Below, in pieces: positions 8,498-17,641 of a stretch of 55,022 nt of DNA. Each line of letters starts with the position of its first letter. Positions within the stretch are counted from its first letter, which is position 1. The stretch covers positions 1-55,022 of the forward strand of contig CACCRN010000007.1 in assembly GCA_902548405.1 (NCBI GenBank). Direction: 5' to 3'. The position numbers and the translations under genes were made by a program. This DNA comes from an uncultured Pelagibacteraceae bacterium. Lineage in GTDB: Bacteria; Pseudomonadota; Alphaproteobacteria; Pelagibacterales; Pelagibacteraceae. Below the pieces are notes generated by a model. It saw only the letters and a list, made by a program, of their open reading frames with translations. It ran no database searches and was not told the DNA's origin.

Positions 8498-9498
8498 TAG
8501 AATTTTATATCTATTACCTTACCACTTTCAAACGATTCATATGCTGCATTAGCTATTATCAATGCGTTTCTACCATCTTCAAAACCTACCAAAGGTTTAG
8601 TTTTATTTTCAACACATTTTACAAACTCATTAAATTGATCTCTGTAAGCTTGCTCATATCTTTCAATAAAAAAGAAATGTATTGGTTCTTTTTCATTTGT
8701 AGATTTATTTGTGTACCTTTCTAAAGAAGTAGGAGTTTGATTATTTGAAATAACCATTCCCTTACTACCAAACACCTCAACCCTTTGGTCATATCCATAA
8801 ACTGCTCTTCTGGAGTTATTAATATGAATTAAAACACCTTTTTTTGATTTTAATATAAACATTGCGGTATCAAAATCTTTTACTTTTTGAGAATTTTTAT
8901 CAAATAAAGCATCTCCAAAAGCAGATACTTGAATTACAGGATCGTCACCCAATATAAATCTAGTTAAATCAAAATCATGAATAGTAGTATCTCTAAAAAA
9001 TCCTCCTGCAGCTTTTAAATATTCAATACCTGGAGGCTCAGGATCTCTACTTGTAATAACAACCATTTCCAATTCACCAATTTCTTTTTTTTCTCTTGCT
9101 TGTTGTGCTTTTGCATGACTAGCATCAAATCTTCTATTAAAACCTATTTGAATAGGAACATTTGCACCTTTAATATTTTCCATACATTCATTTACTTTAT
9201 TAATATCTAAATCAATTGGCTTTTCACAAAAAATTGCCTTTCCTGCTTTTGCTGCCATTGTGATAAATAAAGTATGAGTTGGAGTAGCAGATGCTATAAG
9301 AACTGCATCTACATCATCTGAATTAATTGCTTCTTCTGGCGAGGATGCAATTGAACAACCTGTTGCTTTTGCTACTTCTTCAGCAAATTGAGAGTTAACG
9401 TCATATATGTATTTTAATTTTGCATTTGGATGTGCAGCGATAAATTTAGCATGCATTTTTCCAATCCGTCCTGCACCCATTAAGGAAAAGTTAATCAT
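8497..9498 (-). CDS. iolG: inositol 2-dehydrogenase, Gfo/Idh/MocA family
   Basis: A 333-residue NAD-dependent dehydrogenase. The N-terminal Rossmann motif is GAGRIGKMHA (8-17); the EKP motif with K93 lies in CEKPIDLD; and the catalytic D170-x3-H174 pair lies in FRDTTIHDFDLTRF. Blocks such as INNSRRAVYGYDQR and GFEDGRNAL closely follow bacterial IolG. The reaction is myo-inositol to 2-keto-myo-inositol (scyllo-inosose). It leads a minus-strand operon with an SDR and an aldo/keto reductase and is divergent from iolE across a 130-bp region that holds a long palindrome. Confidence 0.9.
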   Translation of the reverse strand: MINFSLMGAGRIGKMHAKFIAAHPNAKLKYIYDVNSQFAEEVAKATGCSIASSPEEAINSDDVDAVLIASATPTHTLFITMAAKAGKAIFCEKPIDLDINKVNECMENIKGANVPIQIGFNRRFDASHAKAQQAREKKEIGELEMVVITSRDPEPPGIEYLKAAGGFFRDTTIHDFDLTRFILGDDPVIQVSAFGDALFDKNSQKVKDFDTAMFILKSKKGVLIHINNSRRAVYGYDQRVEVFGSKGMVISNNQTPTSLERYTNKSTNEKEPIHFFFIERYEQAYRDQFNEFVKCVENKTKPLVGFEDGRNALIIANAAYESFESGKVIDIKF

Positions 9499-9528
9499 TA
9501 AGGATATAGAACAGAATTAAAAAACAAA

Positions 9529-9577
9529 ATCAAGAAACTATTTTTTAATGATCAATTAAAAATATAATTTTCTTGAT
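9529..9577. promoter_or_regulatory. 49-bp imperfect palindrome centred on GATC between iolG and iolE
   Basis: The divergent iolG-iolE promoter region contains an inverted repeat whose arms begin ATCAAGAAA and end TTTTCTTGAT and meet at a central GATC. The arms pair almost throughout, with a few one-base gaps. Position between two divergent pathway genes suggests an operator for an inositol-responsive regulator. There is no poly-T tail, so it does not look like a terminator. Function is inferred from position and symmetry only. Confidence 0.5.
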
Positions 9578-9628
9578 GCACATAAAATCATCATTTAAAA
9601 AACCATCTAACTTTTAAATAAATTTTGT

Positions 9629-10531
9629 ATGTCAGTAAAATTAGGAATAGCACCAATTGCATGGAGTAATGATGATATGCCAGAATTAGGTGGTGATACT
9701 TCTTTAGAACAATGTTTGTCTGAAGCTAGTCAGGCAGGATTTATTGGAATTGAATCTGGTGGTAAATTTCCAAAAAAATCAGAAGAATTAATTCCAAAAC
9801 TTACTGAATTTAAATTAAATCTTTGCTCAGGTTGGTATGGAGCTAATTTAAGAACAAATAGTGTTGATGAAGAAAAAAATCTCATTCAAGATCAACTAAA
9901 ACTTTTTAAAGATTGTAATTCACCATGTATGGTTTTTGCTGAAGTTTCTGGCTCAATTCAAGGAGATCCAAATCGAAAATTATCTATAAGACCCCAAATG
10001 AATCTTGAAGAGTCTAAAAAATATTATGAAAAAATTTCAGAAATGGGAAAATATCTTGAGGACGAAGGTATGCCGCTTGCTTATCACCATCATATGGGAA
10101 CCGTAATAGAGACAGAGGAAGATACAGTAAGATTACTTGAAAACACTCATGATAGTGTAAAACTTACATTGGATACTGGTCATATGTTGTTTGCTCAAGG
10201 AGACTCATTAAAAATATTAAACGATTTTAGCGAAAGATTAATTCATATGCATTGTAAAGACATTAGAAAAAGTGTTTTAGAAAAATCTCTAAAAGAAGAC
10301 TTAAGTTTTAGAGGAGCATTTTTAGAAGGTGCATTTACAGTTCCAGGTGATGGATGTATTGATTACAAGCCTTTATTTGATGTACTAAAAGAAAAAAATT
10401 ATTCTGGATGGTTAGTAGTGGAGGCAGAACAAGATCCTGCAAAAGCAAATCCATTTGAATATGCAAAAATAGGTTACAAGTATTTAACCGAAACTTTAAA
10501 TCTTAGCGGTATTGAGATTTATAAAAGTTAA
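9629..10531 (+). CDS. iolE: inosose dehydratase IolE
   Basis: A 300-residue xylose-isomerase-like TIM-barrel protein. The start LGIAPIAWSNDDMPELGG (5-22) is the family fingerprint, and the C-terminal VVEAEQDPAKANPFEYA (263-279) is equally specific. Probable metal ligands lie in YHHHMGT (152-158), LDTGHM (181-186), HMHCKD (206-211) and E265. IolE dehydrates 2-keto-myo-inositol to 3D-trihydroxycyclohexane-dione, the substrate of IolD. It is divergent from iolG. The iolD gene lies 15 kb away, and no iolB or iolC is in the window. Confidence 0.93.
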   Translation: MSVKLGIAPIAWSNDDMPELGGDTSLEQCLSEASQAGFIGIESGGKFPKKSEELIPKLTEFKLNLCSGWYGANLRTNSVDEEKNLIQDQLKLFKDCNSPCMVFAEVSGSIQGDPNRKLSIRPQMNLEESKKYYEKISEMGKYLEDEGMPLAYHHHMGTVIETEEDTVRLLENTHDSVKLTLDTGHMLFAQGDSLKILNDFSERLIHMHCKDIRKSVLEKSLKEDLSFRGAFLEGAFTVPGDGCIDYKPLFDVLKEKNYSGWLVVEAEQDPAKANPFEYAKIGYKYLTETLNLSGIEIYKS

Positions 10532-10575
10532 TTTTCAATAAATAACAAAACTAAATTTTTAGACCAAATCTTTTA

Positions 10576-11541
10576 CTATAGTCTTACAATTTTTGATTTT
10601 TCTAGAGTATCATCGAAATAATCAATTATATTTTGAATTGTTTCTACACCCATTCTTGTCATACATTCATCAGTAAATGCTGCCGTATGTGGACTTAAGT
10701 AAACTTTTTCATTTTTTAAAAGAGGATTATCATTTTCTGGTGGCTCTTGTTTGAATACATCAATTCCTGCTCCAAATATTAAATCTTGATTTAAAGCCTT
10801 ATCAAGATCTTCTTCATGAATAATTCCACCTCTAGCGGCATTAATGATGATACAGTTTTTCTTCATCGTTTTAAGTAAATCATAGTTGATAAGATTTTCT
10901 GTTTTTTCAGTTAAAGGCATATGTAGAGATATTACATCCATTGTTTTTACTGCCTCTTCAAGATTATCAACTTTTTTTCCACCAAGCTTCTCTATTGTAT
11001 CTTTATCTACAAATGGATCATAGACGAATACATTCATTTCAAATCCTAAACATCTTTTAATAAGTGCTTTACCTATTCTACCAAATCCCATAATTAGGAA
11101 ATTTTTTTTCCATACTTCAATAGTTTTGGGTAATTTATTTCTATCCTTAAAATTACCTTCTTTAACCGTTGTATGATAAAGCTCTCTTCTCTTTGCAATA
11201 TTTAGCAAGACAAACATAACATGCTCTGCAACTGTAACTGCATTTGCATTAGCTGTAATAGCAATTTTGATATCTCTTTCTTTAGCTGTTTTTAAATCAA
11301 TATTATCGTAGCCAACTCCATGTCTAGAAATTATTTTAAGATTTTTGGCTTCATTAATTACCTCACCTGGTAGTTTTGCTATTCTAATTGAAGCACCATC
11401 ACAATCTTTTATTTTAGCCTTTAAGTTTTCTACTGAAACATCGTCAGTTACCTCTACATGAAAATTAGGATGGTTATTGATTAATTCCATACCTTTATCA
11501 TGAACTTTTTGGATAACTAGAATCTTCTTTTTATTACTCAT
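10576..11541 (-). CDS. D-isomer-specific 2-hydroxyacid dehydrogenase (SerA-like)
   Basis: A 321-residue NAD-linked 2-hydroxyacid dehydrogenase. The nucleotide-binding motif is MGFGRIGKAL, the substrate arginine lies in NAARGGIIHEED, and the catalytic histidine in LSPHTAAFTDEC. It lacks the C-terminal regulatory domains of housekeeping SerA, and two further paralogues occur in this window, so a catabolic sugar-acid or glyoxylate role is more likely than serine synthesis. It is convergent with iolE and divergent from the TRAP transporter, 112 bp away. Confidence 0.85.
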   Translation of the reverse strand: MSNKKKILVIQKVHDKGMELINNHPNFHVEVTDDVSVENLKAKIKDCDGASIRIAKLPGEVINEAKNLKIISRHGVGYDNIDLKTAKERDIKIAITANANAVTVAEHVMFVLLNIAKRRELYHTTVKEGNFKDRNKLPKTIEVWKKNFLIMGFGRIGKALIKRCLGFEMNVFVYDPFVDKDTIEKLGGKKVDNLEEAVKTMDVISLHMPLTEKTENLINYDLLKTMKKNCIIINAARGGIIHEEDLDKALNQDLIFGAGIDVFKQEPPENDNPLLKNEKVYLSPHTAAFTDECMTRMGVETIQNIIDYFDDTLEKSKIVRL

Positions 11542-11653
11542 AATTTTATTTAAGCTTTTTTGTTGAAGGTTTTTCTAATACGAAAAATATCTAACAATGT
11601 AAAATAGTTTTTTAAAAAGTTGTAATTATTTTCTTATTAAAATAAATTTAGTT

Positions 11654-12250
11654 GTGAATTTAACTATTAAAACTCTACTTTATATTTTTAACTTTCTTGA
11701 AAAGATAAATACTTTTTTTCTAAGAATTGGACGACAATTTGCATGGATCGCAATTTTTTTAATGGTTGTCGTAATTATGATCCAGGTTTTCTTTAGATAT
11801 GTTCTCAACAACGCATTACCTTGGCCAGATGAAGTTGCAAGATTTTTAATGCTATGGATGACAGGGTTAATTGCTCCTTCAGCTTATAGATGGGGTGGTT
11901 TTGTCTCAATTGATATGCTGGAAAGATTTTTACCTAAAATTATATCAAGTTTTTTAACCTTATTTTTATTGATCATATCTTTATTTGTTTTGATCATTGG
12001 ACTTGAATTAGGTTTGAAACACATTAATGCTGGATGGATATTTAATTCAGCTTCAATCAAAATTCCATTTAATCTAATTGGTGGTAAAGCAGAGCCAATA
12101 AAATTAGCCTGGATGTATATGTCATTACCTGTTGGAATTGTTTTTTTGATTTCAGTTAACATAGAGTTAATTTTAAGAAATTTTTTAAGTAATTTTACAA
12201 AATTAGAATTACCTGAAGATTTAGATAAACAAAAATTGGAGACACAATAA
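11654..12250 (+). CDS. dctQ: TRAP transporter small membrane subunit (DctQ)
   Basis: A 198-residue DctQ-family protein with four membrane segments. The family motif region reads VVIMIQVFFRYVLNNALPWPDEVARF near residues 39-64, followed by the second-helix block LMLWMTGLIAPSAYRWGG. It pairs with the large subunit DctM to form the secondary, Na+-driven TRAP permease. I accept the GTG start at 11654; no ATG lies upstream in frame. Its stop and the dctM start overlap as TAATG. The gene order Q-M-P is usual. Confidence 0.93.
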   Translation: MNLTIKTLLYIFNFLEKINTFFLRIGRQFAWIAIFLMVVVIMIQVFFRYVLNNALPWPDEVARFLMLWMTGLIAPSAYRWGGFVSIDMLERFLPKIISSFLTLFLLIISLFVLIIGLELGLKHINAGWIFNSASIKIPFNLIGGKAEPIKLAWMYMSLPVGIVFLISVNIELILRNFLSNFTKLELPEDLDKQKLETQ

Positions 12251-13539
12251 TGTTAATTTGGTTTCTCCCTTTATTTTTATTATTTTTGTTAATTGGATTA
12301 CCAGTATTTTTTGGATTGTTGGCTGCTCCTGGAATTTTACTTTGGCTTAATGATCAATCTAGAGATGGAGCAATGCTTTATAGAAATATTTACAATGGTA
12401 TTGATAGCTTTCCTTTAATGGCAATTCCTTTTTTTATGTTAGCTGGTGAGCTAATGAATAGGGGAGGAATTACTCAAAGATTAGTTGAATTTAGCCAGGC
12501 GATGATGGGGCATTTAAAAGGTGGTTTGGCACATGTTAACGTCTTAACTTCAATGCTTTTTGCTGGCCTATCTGGATCTGCAGTTGCAGATACTTCTGCA
12601 ATTGGTTCAATGTTAATTCCTGCAATGGAGAAGCAAGGGTATACTAAAAAATTTTCAGCAGCAATTACTGCTGCTAGTTCAGTAATTGGTCCAATCATTC
12701 CACCTTCAGGAATAATGATTATTTATGCATACGTTATGGGAGAGAGCGTAGCTGCTTTATTCCTAGCAGGTATTATTCCTGGAATTTTAGTTGGTGTTAG
12801 TTTGATGGTTACAATCAAATTTATGGCTAAAAGATATAATTTTCCTGCCGTAACAAAAAAAACTACATGGAGACAAAGAGGGAAAGCTTCTTTGAAAGCT
12901 TTTTTCCCATTAATGACTCCTGTTATAATTCTAGGAGGTATACTTGGAGGAATTTTTACTCCAACTGAAGCATCTGCAGTTGCAGCTGCTTATGCAATGT
13001 TTATTGGTTTGTTTGTTTTAAAATCTTTAGAGTGGAAAGATGTGCCGAAGGTTATGACAAAAGCTGCAATGGTTTCATCTGTAGTATTACTTTTGGTTGG
13101 TGCTGCAATGGCTTTTAAAACAGTTGTTAGTTTATCTCATGCACCAGAATATCTTGCTGAGTTTGTTTTGGGATTAACTGATAATCCTTATATTTTATTA
13201 TTTCTTATTAATATTTTACTATTTGTTGTTGGAATGTTTTTAGATGCAGGTCCTGCGATAATTATTTTAGGACCAATACTAGGACCAGTGTTTGTAGAAT
13301 TAGGTGTACATCCAGTTCATTTTGCAATTATTATGTCAGTTAACTTAACTGTTGGTTTAGCAACACCACCAATGGGTTTAGTTTTATTTGTTGCATCCTC
13401 AGTTTCTGGTGAAAGAGTTGAAACTATATCAAAAGCTATATTGCCATTTTTAGCAGTAGAAGCAATTGTGATATTTTTAATTACTTACTTTCCATCAATC
13501 TCAATGACCATACCTTTACTTACAGGTTTTGCAAAATAA
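12250..13539 (+). CDS. dctM: TRAP transporter large membrane subunit (DctM)
   Basis: A 429-residue integral membrane protein of normal DctM length with about twelve membrane segments. Conserved family blocks include LFAGLSGSAVADTSAIG near residues 102-118, IGPIIPPSG near 144-152 and VGLATPPMGL near 366-375. It forms the transport channel of the TRAP importer with DctQ. It is translationally coupled to dctQ. The dctP gene follows after an 86-bp gap containing two palindromes, so the binding protein may also have its own promoter. Confidence 0.95.
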   Translation: MLIWFLPLFLLFLLIGLPVFFGLLAAPGILLWLNDQSRDGAMLYRNIYNGIDSFPLMAIPFFMLAGELMNRGGITQRLVEFSQAMMGHLKGGLAHVNVLTSMLFAGLSGSAVADTSAIGSMLIPAMEKQGYTKKFSAAITAASSVIGPIIPPSGIMIIYAYVMGESVAALFLAGIIPGILVGVSLMVTIKFMAKRYNFPAVTKKTTWRQRGKASLKAFFPLMTPVIILGGILGGIFTPTEASAVAAAYAMFIGLFVLKSLEWKDVPKVMTKAAMVSSVVLLLVGAAMAFKTVVSLSHAPEYLAEFVLGLTDNPYILLFLINILLFVVGMFLDAGPAIIILGPILGPVFVELGVHPVHFAIIMSVNLTVGLATPPMGLVLFVASSVSGERVETISKAILPFLAVEAIVIFLITYFPSISMTIPLLTGFAK

Positions 13540-13578
13540 TTTTAATTTTTAGATAATAGACACAGAGGTGCAATTTAT

Positions 13579-13609
13579 GTATAGTTTCTATACTTAAATA
13601 TATATTTAA
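13579..13609. promoter_or_regulatory. two abutting palindromes upstream of dctP (candidate operator/promoter)
   Basis: GTATAGTTTCTATAC (13579-13593) has perfect 6-bp inverted arms, and the next base begins a perfect 16-bp palindrome, TTAAATATATATTTAA (13594-13609). The dctP ribosome-binding site AGAGGGA follows. Reverse-complemented, the first site matches the sequence at 21419 in 13 of 15 positions; the second occurs identically at 52675, just before the TPP riboswitch. The arrangement suggests separate control of the binding-protein gene. Whether a regulator binds is unknown. Confidence 0.45.
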
Positions 13610-13625
13610 TGAGAGGGAAATAATT

Positions 13626-14678
13626 ATGAGTAAATTAATTAAATCATTTTTTTCATTATTATTCTTAATTAGTTTCACAGCTTCTGTTTCAGCTGCTGAT
13701 TACAATTTAAGAATGACAATGAACTCTAATGATCAAGATGAAGACTATGATGGTGCAGTAGTATTTAAAAACTACGTAGAAGCAGCATCAAATGGAAAAA
13801 TATCTGTAGAACTTTTTGTAGGTACACAGTTATGTTCTAAAGGAGCAGAATGTTTACAAGGTGTTTCTGATGGAAGCATCGACGTTTACATTTCTACTTC
13901 TGGAGGAGCAGCTGGTGTATTCCCATATGTTCAAGTTTTAGATTTACCATATCTAATGGCAGACGACAGAATTGCTGAAGATGTTATGCAAGGTGATTTT
14001 GTAAGAACTATGAGACAAATGGCTCTTAAAGATTCAGGCGATACAATAAGATTAATGACTATCGGAAACACTGGTGGATGGAGAAATTTTGCTAACACTA
14101 AAAGAAGAGTTGCAGAACCATCAGACATGAAAGGTCTAAAAATCAGAACTGTTGTAGCTGACTTACCTCAAGAGCTTGTAAGAGCTTTAGGTGCTTCACC
14201 AACTCCTATTCCATGGCCAGAATTATTTACATCTTTTCAAACAGGTGTAGTTGAAGGTTCTAAAAATGGAATAACTGACATTATGAATATGAAGTTTCCA
14301 GATGCAGGTCTAAAATATGTTACTTTAGACGGTCATGCATACATGGGAGCACTTTGGTGGATGAACAATGCAAAATATCAATCTATGCCAAAAGAACTTA
14401 AGAAAGTTATTACGGATGGATTTTATGCATTGCAACAAGCTACATTTGCATCTCCAAAAAGAAAATCAATCAAAGCGTATGAAGACTTTGTAGCAGGCGG
14501 TGGAGACTTATATGTTCCAACTCCAGCACAAAAAGCTAGTTTCAAAAAAGCTGCTAGTCCAGTTTATGATTGGTTTAAGTCAAATGTTAAAGGTGGAGGA
14601 CAAATCTTTGACGCTTTAACAAGTGCAGTTGCTGATGCTGAGAAAAAAGCATCAAGTGCATACGACAAAGACTTATAA
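13626..14678 (+). CDS. dctP: TRAP transporter periplasmic substrate-binding protein (DctP)
   Basis: A 350-residue DctP/TAXI-type binding protein with a clear Sec signal peptide (about residues 1-23, cleavage after VSAAD region). Family blocks include FPYVQVLDLPYLM, the substrate-arginine region LKIRTVVADLPQELVRALG near 174-192 with TPIPWPELFTSFQTGVVEG following, and MKFPDAGLKYVTL. It captures an organic acid-like ligand for DctQM. A strong Shine-Dalgarno (GAGAGGGAAA) precedes the ATG. Context (cyclitol and sugar-acid enzymes) suggests a polyhydroxy acid or uronate ligand, but this is inference. Confidence 0.95.
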   Translation: MSKLIKSFFSLLFLISFTASVSAADYNLRMTMNSNDQDEDYDGAVVFKNYVEAASNGKISVELFVGTQLCSKGAECLQGVSDGSIDVYISTSGGAAGVFPYVQVLDLPYLMADDRIAEDVMQGDFVRTMRQMALKDSGDTIRLMTIGNTGGWRNFANTKRRVAEPSDMKGLKIRTVVADLPQELVRALGASPTPIPWPELFTSFQTGVVEGSKNGITDIMNMKFPDAGLKYVTLDGHAYMGALWWMNNAKYQSMPKELKKVITDGFYALQQATFASPKRKSIKAYEDFVAGGGDLYVPTPAQKASFKKAASPVYDWFKSNVKGGGQIFDALTSAVADAEKKASSAYDKDL

Positions 14679-14688
14679 TCTTAATTTA

Positions 14689-14720
14689 ATGATGGGGCGG
14701 ATTTAATTATTCGCCTCATT
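14689..14720 (+). terminator. hairpin after dctP
   Basis: Arms AATGA..GGCGGAT and ATTCGCCTCATT can form about a 12-bp stem with a 3-base bulge and one G-U pair, just after the dctP stop. There is no poly-T tail. It also overlaps the stop codon of the convergent Sel1 gene. It may serve as a transcript-end or stability structure for the TRAP operon. Confidence 0.4.
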
Positions 14721-15189
14721 ACCTAAAAGGATAAATCCAAGCTTTGTAATCTTTAATAAGTATATGCGCTTTTTCAATTTGTTCAGGAGTCATTTTTTTA
14801 ACAACTTCTTCTTGAGAAATCGCAGCATCAGGATCGCCTCCAATAGCAGACAAACCATACCACATGTAAGCTCTAACAAGATCAGGGGCAGGAAGTCCTC
14901 TACCGATTTCATAATACCACCCAACACCCGATTGAGCACCAGGATGACCTTTCATCGAAGATCTAAGATACCATTCAAAAGCTCTAACATCGTCTTGCTC
15001 AACTCCAAGACCCATTGCATACATTATTCCAATAAGCTCTTCAGCATCAGCGTTCCCAGATTTGGCAGCTGGCATCAGTTCTTCCATAGCTTCTTGAAAT
15101 TTTCCAGCTTCCATCAAGTCTCTAGCATTTTCAATTTCTGCAAAAACTATAGATGGAATAAAAAAAATTATAAAAAAGTATCTCAACAT
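14719..15189 (-). CDS. secreted Sel1-repeat protein
   Basis: A 156-residue protein with a short signal peptide (MLRYFFIIFFIPSIVFAE, cleavage near residue 17). Two to three Sel1/TPR-like repeats follow, recognisable as AKSGNADAEELIGIMYAMGLGV and GHPGAQSGVGWYYEIGRGL with alanine/glycine spacing. Such helical repeats mediate protein contacts in the envelope. Its ATG abuts the proposed start of the divergent di-haem protein with no intergenic base. It is convergent with dctP. The function is unknown; a partnership with the haem protein is possible from position alone. Confidence 0.85.
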   Translation of the reverse strand: MLRYFFIIFFIPSIVFAEIENARDLMEAGKFQEAMEELMPAAKSGNADAEELIGIMYAMGLGVEQDDVRAFEWYLRSSMKGHPGAQSGVGWYYEIGRGLPAPDLVRAYMWYGLSAIGGDPDAAISQEEVVKKMTPEQIEKAHILIKDYKAWIYPFR

Positions 15190-16527
15190 ATAAAAATATT
15201 AATATTTATAATTCCATTTTTAATTTCAGCAAACAAAACATATTCAATTGAATTACCAAAACCTTTAACAAGTAGTGATTTTCATAAAGTTGATATGGAA
15301 AAGGTTAAAATAGGAAGACTTTTATTTCATGATAAAATTTTATCTGCCAATCGTAATATTGCTTGTGCAACTTGTCATAGCCATGATCTGGGAGGGTCTG
15401 ATGGACTTTCATTAGGAATTGGTGAAGGAGGACATGGTATTGGATTAGAAAGAACAGCTGGATCAGGGGATGATAAAATTAAAAAACGTATTCCAAGAAA
15501 TGCTTTAGCATTATGGAATTTAGGATTTAAAGATATTACCACATTACTTCACGATGGAAGAGTGACTAAATCTGATATATTTGGAAATGGTTTTAATACC
15601 CCAGCACAAGAACTGCTTCCAAAAGGTCTTGATAATATAGTAGCGGTACAAGCTTTATTTCCAATGACAAGACAATTCGAAATGGCTGGAAATCCAGGTG
15701 AAAATGAAATTATAGGATTGGTTTCAAAAGTTGGTAAAGATAGTATGAGAATTGATAGAGTCTGGCCAGTAATTGCTCATAGAATAAGAGGGGTTCCTGA
15801 ATATGTTGAGATGTTTAAACATGCTTTTGATGATGTTGATAATGCTTTAGACATAAATATTACACATATAGTAAACTCAATTGCAGCTTTTGAAATTCAT
15901 GAATGGACATCTTTTGACTCTCCATTTGATGAATATTTAAACGGAAATAAATCAGCTTTAAATCAAAATCAGATTGCAGGTATGAATTTATTTTATGGCA
16001 AAGCTAATTGTAGCTCATGTCATTCAGGGTCTTTATTGTCTGATCAAAAATTTCACTCAATAGGTATTCCACAATTTGGACCAGGCAGAACCAGACCATT
16101 TGATCCTTATGCACGTGATGTTGGAAGAATGGTTGAAACAGATGATGTGGATGACATGTATAAATTTAAAACACCCGCCCTAAGAAATGTTTCTTTAACG
16201 GCACCTTATGGTCATAATGGTGCTTATCCAACACTTAAGGGTATAATTAAACATCATTTAAATCCAGTAATTATGAATAAAAATTGGAAACCTCAATATG
16301 CAAATTTACCAAAGGCTCCATGGTTAGAACAAATAGATTTTGTGACTTTTTCTGACAAAAGAGAACAGGATAGAATTATTTCAAGTATAGATATCAAGCC
16401 AATAGATTTAAGTGAAAAAGAAATTGATCAATTAGTCTCTTTTTTACAATCTCTAACTGGAAAAAGTGGAAATCAAAGACCGCTCGGTAAACCAGAAAAA
16501 GTACCAAGTGGATTAACAATTGATTAA
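15190..16527 (+). CDS. di-haem cytochrome c peroxidase/MauG-family protein, start codon uncertain
   Basis: A periplasmic-type di-haem protein of about 446 residues. Two haem c motifs are visible, CATCH at 59-63 and CSSCH near 274-278, with the family block IPRNALALWNLGF and a later LRNVSLTAPYGHNGAYPT. The frame is open much further upstream, but only from 15190 does it read as a signal peptide (x-KILIFIIPFLISANKTYS). That codon is ATA, not a usual start. Alternatives are TTG at 15094, which overlaps the Sel1 gene by 95 bp, or ATG at 15295, which loses the signal. Family members reduce H2O2 or oxidise protein or substrate groups. Confidence 0.8.
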   Translation: MKILIFIIPFLISANKTYSIELPKPLTSSDFHKVDMEKVKIGRLLFHDKILSANRNIACATCHSHDLGGSDGLSLGIGEGGHGIGLERTAGSGDDKIKKRIPRNALALWNLGFKDITTLLHDGRVTKSDIFGNGFNTPAQELLPKGLDNIVAVQALFPMTRQFEMAGNPGENEIIGLVSKVGKDSMRIDRVWPVIAHRIRGVPEYVEMFKHAFDDVDNALDINITHIVNSIAAFEIHEWTSFDSPFDEYLNGNKSALNQNQIAGMNLFYGKANCSSCHSGSLLSDQKFHSIGIPQFGPGRTRPFDPYARDVGRMVETDDVDDMYKFKTPALRNVSLTAPYGHNGAYPTLKGIIKHHLNPVIMNKNWKPQYANLPKAPWLEQIDFVTFSDKREQDRIISSIDIKPIDLSEKEIDQLVSFLQSLTGKSGNQRPLGKPEKVPSGLTID

Positions 16528-16558
16528 ATTTATTTAATTAAACTGATAGATAATAAAT

Positions 16559-17641
16559 ATGGAAAAAATTAAATATGGAATAATTGGAGCTGGCACAATG
16601 GCTCGAGAACATATTCTAAATTTATCTCTAATAGATGAAGCCGAGGTAGTTGCTCTTTCAGATCCTCACGAAGAGTCTTTGAAACAGTGTCAAGAATTAC
16701 TTAAATCAGAAGTTGTTTGCTTTAAAAATCATCAAGATTTGATTAAAGAAAATTTAGTCGATGTATATATAATTTCATCTCCTAATTTTACTCATATTCA
16801 AATTTTAAAAGATGTAATTCAAACTAAGAAACACATATTGGTTGAAAAACCTTTGTGTACTAAGACAAAAGATTGTTTAGAAATAGAAAAACTTACTAAA
16901 GATTACCCATCAGTACTTTGGACTGCTATGGAATATAGGTACATGCCTCCTGTTTCAAAATTTATTAAAGAAATTCACAACAAAACAATTGGTGATCTAA
17001 AAACATTAACAATAAGAGAGCACAGATTTCCTTTCCTAAAAAAAGTAAATGACTGGAACAGATTTGAAAAAAATACTGGAGGAACTTTAGTTGAAAAGTG
17101 TTGTCATTTTTTTGATCTGATGCGTTTTATTGTTAAGAGTGAGCCCGTAAGTGTTTATGCGAGTGGGGGACAAGATGTAAATCATTTAGATGAGGAATAT
17201 GATGGGAAAAAAGCAGATATTATTGATAATGCTTACGTAATTGTTAATTTTGAGAACGGCTCAAGAAGTATGCTTGAGCTTTGTATGTTTGCTGAAAATT
17301 CTGAAATGCAAGAAGAGTTAACCGCAACAGGAAATATTGGTAAAATTGAAACTTCAGTTCCTTCAAACGAGTCTGGGAAAACTACTTCTGATGTAAGAAT
17401 TGGTATGAGAGATGGAAAAACTAAACAAGAAAGTATTAGTGTAGATCCTAAAATACTTGAAGCAGGACATCATCATGGTTCAACTTATTACGAACATTTA
17501 GCATTTATAAATGCAGTAAAAAATAAATTAAAGCCAGAGGTATCTTTGAATGATGGATTAATCGCAGTTGCTGTTGGAGAAGCTGCCGAGACATCAATTA
17601 AACTTGGAAGAGTAGTTAAGTTAAACGAGATAATTACTTAA
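16559..17641 (+). CDS. Gfo/Idh/MocA-family oxidoreductase
   Basis: A 360-residue NAD(P)-dependent dehydrogenase with a Rossmann motif IIGAGTMAREH near residues 8-18, EKPLCTK with the catalytic lysine near 97-103, and GGTLVEKCCHFFDL, where the family's usual aspartate is replaced by Glu/Lys although the histidine remains. The family oxidises cyclitols, sugars and aminosugars. The 3' end overlaps the convergent 2-hydroxyacid dehydrogenase by 8 bp. It is one of four Gfo/Idh proteins here and is less IolG-like than the one at 8.5 kb. The substrate is unknown. Confidence 0.85.
   Translation: MEKIKYGIIGAGTMAREHILNLSLIDEAEVVALSDPHEESLKQCQELLKSEVVCFKNHQDLIKENLVDVYIISSPNFTHIQILKDVIQTKKHILVEKPLCTKTKDCLEIEKLTKDYPSVLWTAMEYRYMPPVSKFIKEIHNKTIGDLKTLTIREHRFPFLKKVNDWNRFEKNTGGTLVEKCCHFFDLMRFIVKSEPVSVYASGGQDVNHLDEEYDGKKADIIDNAYVIVNFENGSRSMLELCMFAENSEMQEELTATGNIGKIETSVPSNESGKTTSDVRIGMRDGKTKQESISVDPKILEAGHHHGSTYYEHLAFINAVKNKLKPEVSLNDGLIAVAVGEAAETSIKLGRVVKLNEIIT

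Noticed and set aside
14764..15189. The long open frame upstream of the di-haem peroxidase (would make a 587-residue protein)
   Set aside because: It is antisense to a well-formed Sel1 gene with signal peptide, and its translation is basic and low-complexity with no family features. The haem protein begins near 15190.
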